Shown here: piece by piece, positions 59,575-64,000 of the stretch
How the letters are laid out: every line of letters starts with the position of its first letter
How positions within the stretch are numbered: position 1 is the stretch's first letter
Source of the DNA: Rhyzopertha dominica
Taxonomy: Eukaryota > Arthropoda > Insecta > Coleoptera > Bostrichidae
Assembly: GCA_025024175.1 (NCBI GenBank)
Contig: QCXZ01000003.1
Location: 17,442,392-17,506,391, forward strand
DNA length: 64,000 nucleotides
Direction of reading: 5' to 3'
Notes under the pieces: model-generated
What the model was told of the DNA's origin: nothing
The model's database searches: none
What the model saw: the letters and a program-made list of their open reading frames with translations, nothing else
Program-made: the position numbers and the translations under genes

Positions 59575-62500
59575 ATGCGTAGTGTGTGTCGAAAAAACGA
59601 AGAGGATTGTGAAAGTCTGATTAGCTACACCAACGTACCGATGCCAAGAGACGAGGAAGAAACACCATCTTGCACAACGGAAGACGCTACGATACCGCCG
59701 CAACCGGGGTATTCGCTCAGGCCGCTTCCCTCCAGACAAGAACGGAAACCGGCAGCCGAAACGGACAACCTTGTAGCAATGACCACGGAGCAGCTTCAGC
59801 AGCTACTACAATCCATAAAGGCAACCCCCATGACCACCATACAGCCAAATGGGAATTTCTCAACCTGTCAGTCGCGATTTTCGGGCAACAAAGGTGAGTC
59901 AGTAGAAGCTTTCATCAATGCAATTTGTATCTTCAAGGAATGCGTCTACATGTCTGACGAAAACGCCCTGAAGGGACTACCTATGCTGTTAGATTCTGTA
60001 GCAGCGACGTGGTGGCAAGGAGTTAAAGGTACCATTGCTACGTGGGTTGCCGCGACAGAAGGACTGCGACGTGCATTTGGAGTACACAAGCCCGCATACG
60101 TAATTTTTAGAGAATTGTTTTCCTCTGAACAAAAAAACGAACCAACGGATGTGTTCGTCGACAAAGCTAGGGCGCTATTGTCGCATCTACCGAGTGAACC
60201 ATCGTTACCCGTGAAGCTACAGCTGGACATGATTTATGGATTGCTACATCCCAAGATCAGAAAAAGAGTCGCACGCGAAGACTTTGGAGATTTCGATAGG
60301 CTTCGAGAACTCGCCAGAGCAGTGGAGGACAGCTACGCCGAAGATAAAAGGACACCGATACCAGACGATTTTCCAAGGGTAACGAAAGAACGACCCCGCT
60401 GTAAGTATTGTCGCTTCTTAGGACACACGCAGTCAGAGTGTCGTAAATTCGAAAAGGCCCGCGAACCTCATTCACGGAGTTTCGCGCCACGCCCGCGAGA
60501 GAATGGAAGAGACCGTGGCGATACCTCGCCAGGTATTTCGTGTTACAAATGCGGTCTACTCGGGTACCTAAGTAGCCAGTGTCCGCGTTGCAAGGACTCT
60601 AGCGTACGACCGCGAGATACAGACGTTTCGCATGTTAATTTATTATACAACGAGTTACAAGAAGGAAAAATAATGGAGCCGCGAATGAACAGACCGCTGC
60701 TGGAAGTGACATGCGAGGGAATCACCGGGTTAGCATGTGTAGACACTGGAGCTCGACAGAGCGTTGCTGGAGAACGACTTCGTCGACATCTCGTAGAGCG
60801 TGGTCATCGCGCTATCATCGCTAACATGCGTCTTGTACTAGCAGACGGCGTACCACGAGAAGTCATCACACACAGTTTTAGAACGATCATCGAGATCGCA
60901 AACAGGCGTATTCCACTAAGCTTCTTGTCAATACCAGATCACCCTGAAGCAAAAACCTTATTGGGAATAGATTTCATAGCTGCTGCGGACATGATTATAG
61001 ATGTACCGAGGATGCAATGGCGCTTTTCAGACGAGGGCCAGTTCAAGCGCTTCGCGGAATACCCTGTCAAGGAGGTAAACGCAGAAATCAGTGGAATCGA
61101 GGTATTACGCACCGACGAGGGAGCCGCCATTACCAATGCTGAGGATCGTGCTAAGATACAAAAGCTTCTAGCAGATAATCAGGACGTTTTTCGTCCACCT
61201 GCAGGGCCGACTCCATACGCCGAGCATCGCATCAAATTGACCAGTGACGAACCAGTGGCAGTACCACCGCATCGGCTTTCACCCACGAAGAGAGAAATTC
61301 TCAAGATCAAATTGGAAGAGATGTTAAATGATGGAATAGTAGAAGAGTGCGAATCACCGTACGCCGCACCCGTTGTTTTAGTGCAAAAGAAAACGGGCGA
61401 TTTTCGAGTGTGCATAGATTACCGTGGATTGAACGCGATTACAGTGCCGGACAGGTATCCGCTCCCTCGAATAGAGGACCTCTTACATTCCGCCGTGCGC
61501 ACGTCGTTTATGTCAACCCTCGATTTGCGATCGGGATACTGGCAAGTAGCAGTGCGGGAGAGCGATAGAGACAAAACCGCGTTCGTGACGCCTTTCGGTA
61601 CCTATCGTTTCTTAAGGATGCCTTTCGGTCTTCGTTGTGCCGGTGCAACCTTCCAACGATTAATGGACAAATTCCGCGCGGGATTATCCACTGTTACAAT
61701 CCTAGTGTACCTTGACGACATTATTGTACTTTCGGACACATTTGAAAAACATTTGTCGGACCTCGCCGCCGTTTTCTTACGACTGAGGCAGTTTCGATTA
61801 CATGCCAATCGTGATAAATGCATGTTTGCTTGCAACAAAGTTAAATACTTGGGACACCTGATCACACCTAGCGGTATATCTGCGGATCCTGGAAAAGTTG
61901 ATGCCATAGCAGGTATGAAACCTCCAAGGGATCTGAAACAATTAAGAGGGTTTTTACAGACATGTTCTTGGTTTCGACGCTTTGTACCCGATTTTGCAGC
62001 TGTTGCCAAGCCACTAACTGACCTCACGAAAAAGGACATTTCATGGATATGGACCGAGGCTCAAGATGCAGCATTCAAACGCCTCAAAGAAGCTCTGGTC
62101 ACCGCTCCAATTCTCCGACAAGCTGACCCGACTCTGCCCTACATCCTCCGAACGGATGCCAGTGCTTATGCTATTGGGGCGTGTTTACTCCAGGGGGAGG
62201 GACAAGAAGAGCGGCCAGTAGAGTACGCAAGCCGATTACTGACGAAAGCTGAAAGCAACTATTCAACTACTGAGAGAGAAGCCCTCGCTGTAGTATATGC
62301 TGTGAAGAAATTTCGAGGCTACGTCGACGGTTGCCCAATAAGAATTGCTACAGACCATCAACCTCTCAGATGGCTAATGTCTTTAAAGGCACCTAGCGGC
62401 CGTCTAGCTAGATGGGCTTTAGAATTGCAAGAATATGACCTGCTAATCGAATATACGCCAGGTAGGTGCAATTTTCTGGCCGATATGCTTTCTAGGCCCC

Positions 62501-63948
62501 CGATCGAGAAAATTGACACCGAAGCTTGCGAGGTAAGCTCAATATCAATAACACTTCCAACGAAATCACCCCACGAGACACGTGAGGAGCAGCAACATGA
62601 CCCTGAAGTAAAGAAGATTATGGACTGCCTTGAAGACCCCCAAGACGCTGTCGACTTCAAGCGATGGACCGAAAGGGGCTATATAATGCATCAAGGTGTA
62701 CTGTACAGATATGGTCCAGACAACGATTCCGATGATCCCCAGCTAGTGATTCCACGAGGGCAAATATCCGAGATATTGCGGGAATGCCACGACTCACCTC
62801 TCGCTGGACATTATGGTGCGGATCGTACGTTAAGCACTATTGCACGACGATATTATTGGACTACTATGCGACGTGATGTTGCCCAACATGTCCGCAAGTG
62901 TTTGGAGTGCAATAGATATAAGCCCAATAATATGAAGCCCGCCGGATTAATCCAAACACCGCCACTATCGCAGAGGTTTGAAGTCATTTCAATAGACTTA
63001 TTTGGGCCGCTGCCTCGGACTAGTGATGGACTGAAATGGGTTTTTGTTGTGGAAGATGTTGCAACCAAGTGGACAGAATTGTTCGGTCTCTCTGCTGCCA
63101 CCGCTGTAGCGTGTGCTCGTATCCTCATAGACGAAATAATCCTACGGTACGGAACTCCACGCCGCGTTATCAGCGACAACGCGCTTCAATTCGTGTCAGC
63201 AGTTATGCAGCAAGTTGCGAGTGTCCTAGGGTTCCAACAAACACTGATTCCCGTTTATCATCCAGAAGCAAATCCCGCTGAACGAAAAAATCGCGATCTT
63301 AAGGTGCGACTAGCTATAATGGTAGAAGAACAGCAGAGCGAATGGGCTAACGCACTCCCCGCGATAAGATTCGCAATGAACACAGCCAAGAACAGCAGCA
63401 CCGGATTTTCTCCCGCTATGTTATGCTTCGGACGTGAAATTAGATCGCCGGGAGAAGTACAACGCGATTTAAGAACCATCGTCGAAAACGAACATTTCGC
63501 AACTGAAATCACACCGTATTTGAGATTAATCGCGACAAATATGCAATGTGCAAAAGAAAACCATGAATTAGCACAAGACCGTGCTAAACGCTACGGTGAC
63601 CTACGCCGTAGCCGTGCTGAAGTGTTTACAGTTGGAGATAAGGTTTGGGTCGAGAGCCATCCCATTAGCGACGCTACCAAGGGTTTCTCGGCTAAGTTAG
63701 CACCAAAGCGTGACGGACCCTATGTTATCGCAAGTCAGCTAACTCCGTCTACGTACCGCATCGCTTCAGTTCAACACCCAAGAGACATCGTAGGGCATTA
63801 TCACTCGTCAGCTTTACGAAAATGTCATCTGAGTGATCAGCAAGCCGACGTCTTACTCCCAGTTCATCCACTGCGTCGTACAGGAAGACCTAAAGGTTCA
63901 ATTACGAAGAATGGTCCATACAATATGACGACGCATGACAGAAACTAG
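59575..63948 (+). CDS. gag-pol: Gypsy Gag-Pol polyprotein, single open frame
   Basis: It makes capsid and all enzymes for reverse transcription and integration. Gag occupies roughly residues 85-250, followed by two zinc knuckles (CKYCRFLGHTQSEC near 278, CYKCGLLGYLSSQC near 323). The protease has VDTGARQSV (Asp 390). RT has YLDDIIVL (712-715), then RNase H with RTDASAYAIG (Asp 861). Integrase has an HHCC finger (first His about 1072), SIDLFGPL (Asp about 1141), ISDN (Asp 1201) and Glu 1236, exactly 35 residues on, then a GPYVIAS module near 1381. There is no frameshift, stop or N in 4.37 kb, and gag and pol share one frame. The ATG at 59575 is 22 nt after the primer site and is the first in frame. 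The element may still be active. Confidence 0.93.
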   Translation: MRSVCRKNEEDCESLISYTNVPMPRDEEETPSCTTEDATIPPQPGYSLRPLPSRQERKPAAETDNLVAMTTEQLQQLLQSIKATPMTTIQPNGNFSTCQSRFSGNKGESVEAFINAICIFKECVYMSDENALKGLPMLLDSVAATWWQGVKGTIATWVAATEGLRRAFGVHKPAYVIFRELFSSEQKNEPTDVFVDKARALLSHLPSEPSLPVKLQLDMIYGLLHPKIRKRVAREDFGDFDRLRELARAVEDSYAEDKRTPIPDDFPRVTKERPRCKYCRFLGHTQSECRKFEKAREPHSRSFAPRPRENGRDRGDTSPGISCYKCGLLGYLSSQCPRCKDSSVRPRDTDVSHVNLLYNELQEGKIMEPRMNRPLLEVTCEGITGLACVDTGARQSVAGERLRRHLVERGHRAIIANMRLVLADGVPREVITHSFRTIIEIANRRIPLSFLSIPDHPEAKTLLGIDFIAAADMIIDVPRMQWRFSDEGQFKRFAEYPVKEVNAEISGIEVLRTDEGAAITNAEDRAKIQKLLADNQDVFRPPAGPTPYAEHRIKLTSDEPVAVPPHRLSPTKREILKIKLEEMLNDGIVEECESPYAAPVVLVQKKTGDFRVCIDYRGLNAITVPDRYPLPRIEDLLHSAVRTSFMSTLDLRSGYWQVAVRESDRDKTAFVTPFGTYRFLRMPFGLRCAGATFQRLMDKFRAGLSTVTILVYLDDIIVLSDTFEKHLSDLAAVFLRLRQFRLHANRDKCMFACNKVKYLGHLITPSGISADPGKVDAIAGMKPPRDLKQLRGFLQTCSWFRRFVPDFAAVAKPLTDLTKKDISWIWTEAQDAAFKRLKEALVTAPILRQADPTLPYILRTDASAYAIGACLLQGEGQEERPVEYASRLLTKAESNYSTTEREALAVVYAVKKFRGYVDGCPIRIATDHQPLRWLMSLKAPSGRLARWALELQEYDLLIEYTPGRCNFLADMLSRPPIEKIDTEACEVSSISITLPTKSPHETREEQQHDPEVKKIMDCLEDPQDAVDFKRWTERGYIMHQGVLYRYGPDNDSDDPQLVIPRGQISEILRECHDSPLAGHYGADRTLSTIARRYYWTTMRRDVAQHVRKCLECNRYKPNNMKPAGLIQTPPLSQRFEVISIDLFGPLPRTSDGLKWVFVVEDVATKWTELFGLSAATAVACARILIDEIILRYGTPRRVISDNALQFVSAVMQQVASVLGFQQTLIPVYHPEANPAERKNRDLKVRLAIMVEEQQSEWANALPAIRFAMNTAKNSSTGFSPAMLCFGREIRSPGEVQRDLRTIVENEHFATEITPYLRLIATNMQCAKENHELAQDRAKRYGDLRRSRAEVFTVGDKVWVESHPISDATKGFSAKLAPKRDGPYVIASQLTPSTYRIASVQHPRDIVGHYHSSALRKCHLSDQQADVLLPVHPLRRTGRPKGSITKNGPYNMTTHDRN

Positions 63949-64000
63949 GAGATCATCGCGCAATACTTAAATCACTAATTTTCTTTCTTTCATTTAGTTA

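Larger units (their letters stand above)
59285..64000 (+). mobile_element. Ty3/Gypsy LTR retrotransposon, intact coding region, cut by window edge
   Basis: A candidate 5' LTR of about 247 bp runs from TGTAACG (59285) to CGTTATA (59531), near-inverse ends. Three bases on, a primer site TGGCGCTCAAACGTGGGGC (59535-59553) closely resembles the site complementary to tRNA-Lys. The 1457-residue Gag-Pol follows. The 3' LTR is beyond the window, so the LTR limits rest on the primer site and terminal inverses only. GC content is visibly above the surroundings. It would sit in a FAS copy B intron if the gene continues. Confidence 0.8.

Overview
This is AT-rich nuclear DNA from an animal, almost certainly an insect. 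It carries intron-split genes with GT-AG junctions and animal type I fatty acid synthase (FAS) exons, and it is crowded with eukaryotic transposons: Ty3/Gypsy-type LTR elements, an errantivirus-like env remnant, LINEs, a Penelope-like element, hAT, mariner and P-like elements. I saw no bacterial operon, CRISPR array, rRNA or convincing tRNA. The order of insect is not certain; a beetle or hemipteran would fit. Scattered single N bases mark unresolved positions.

Host genes. Two tandem, same-strand FAS paralogues make up the only confident host coding sequence. Copy A (exons from 2147 to 15459) enters the window in mid-gene and runs through the dehydratase end, pseudo-methyltransferase/structural region, enoyl reductase (ER), ketoreductase (KR) and acyl carrier protein (ACP). 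Copy B appears to begin with a short first exon at 34202-34259 (start of a ketosynthase), then from 39290 to 57153 repeats the same nine exons as far as the second KR exon. Paired exons have identical phases, and their lengths are equal or differ by multiples of three. I find no ketosynthase or acyltransferase exons for B between its first exon and 39290, and no thioesterase after A.

Layout. 1-2146: spacer with a small hairpin. 2147-10147: copy A DH to ER exons, with a 39-bp minisatellite and a minus-strand LINE in one intron. 10828-14087: a young internally deleted LTR retrotransposon in the ER/KR intron. 14317-15459: KR and ACP exons. 16050-17320: dead DDE transposase. 17650-19150: tandemly duplicated fragment of a P-like element. 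23801-24292: Penelope-type palindrome with a 13-bp target duplication. 24300-27250: decayed errantivirus-like env split by a P-like element (24685-26606). 28080-29870: second DDE transposase. 31430-33595: CR1/L2-like LINE. 34202 onward: copy B, whose introns hold a second P-like element, an LTR, nested TIR elements including two hAT copies, a foldback element, a Penelope-like element with GIY-YIG domain and a mariner. 59285-64000: an uninterrupted Gypsy gag-pol running off the right edge.

Together: the FAS domains carry out reductive steps of fatty acid synthesis (DH, ER, KR) on an ACP carrier. The partial second copy and the divergent ER of copy A suggest an expanding or decaying lipid-synthesis cluster being remodelled by transposons.
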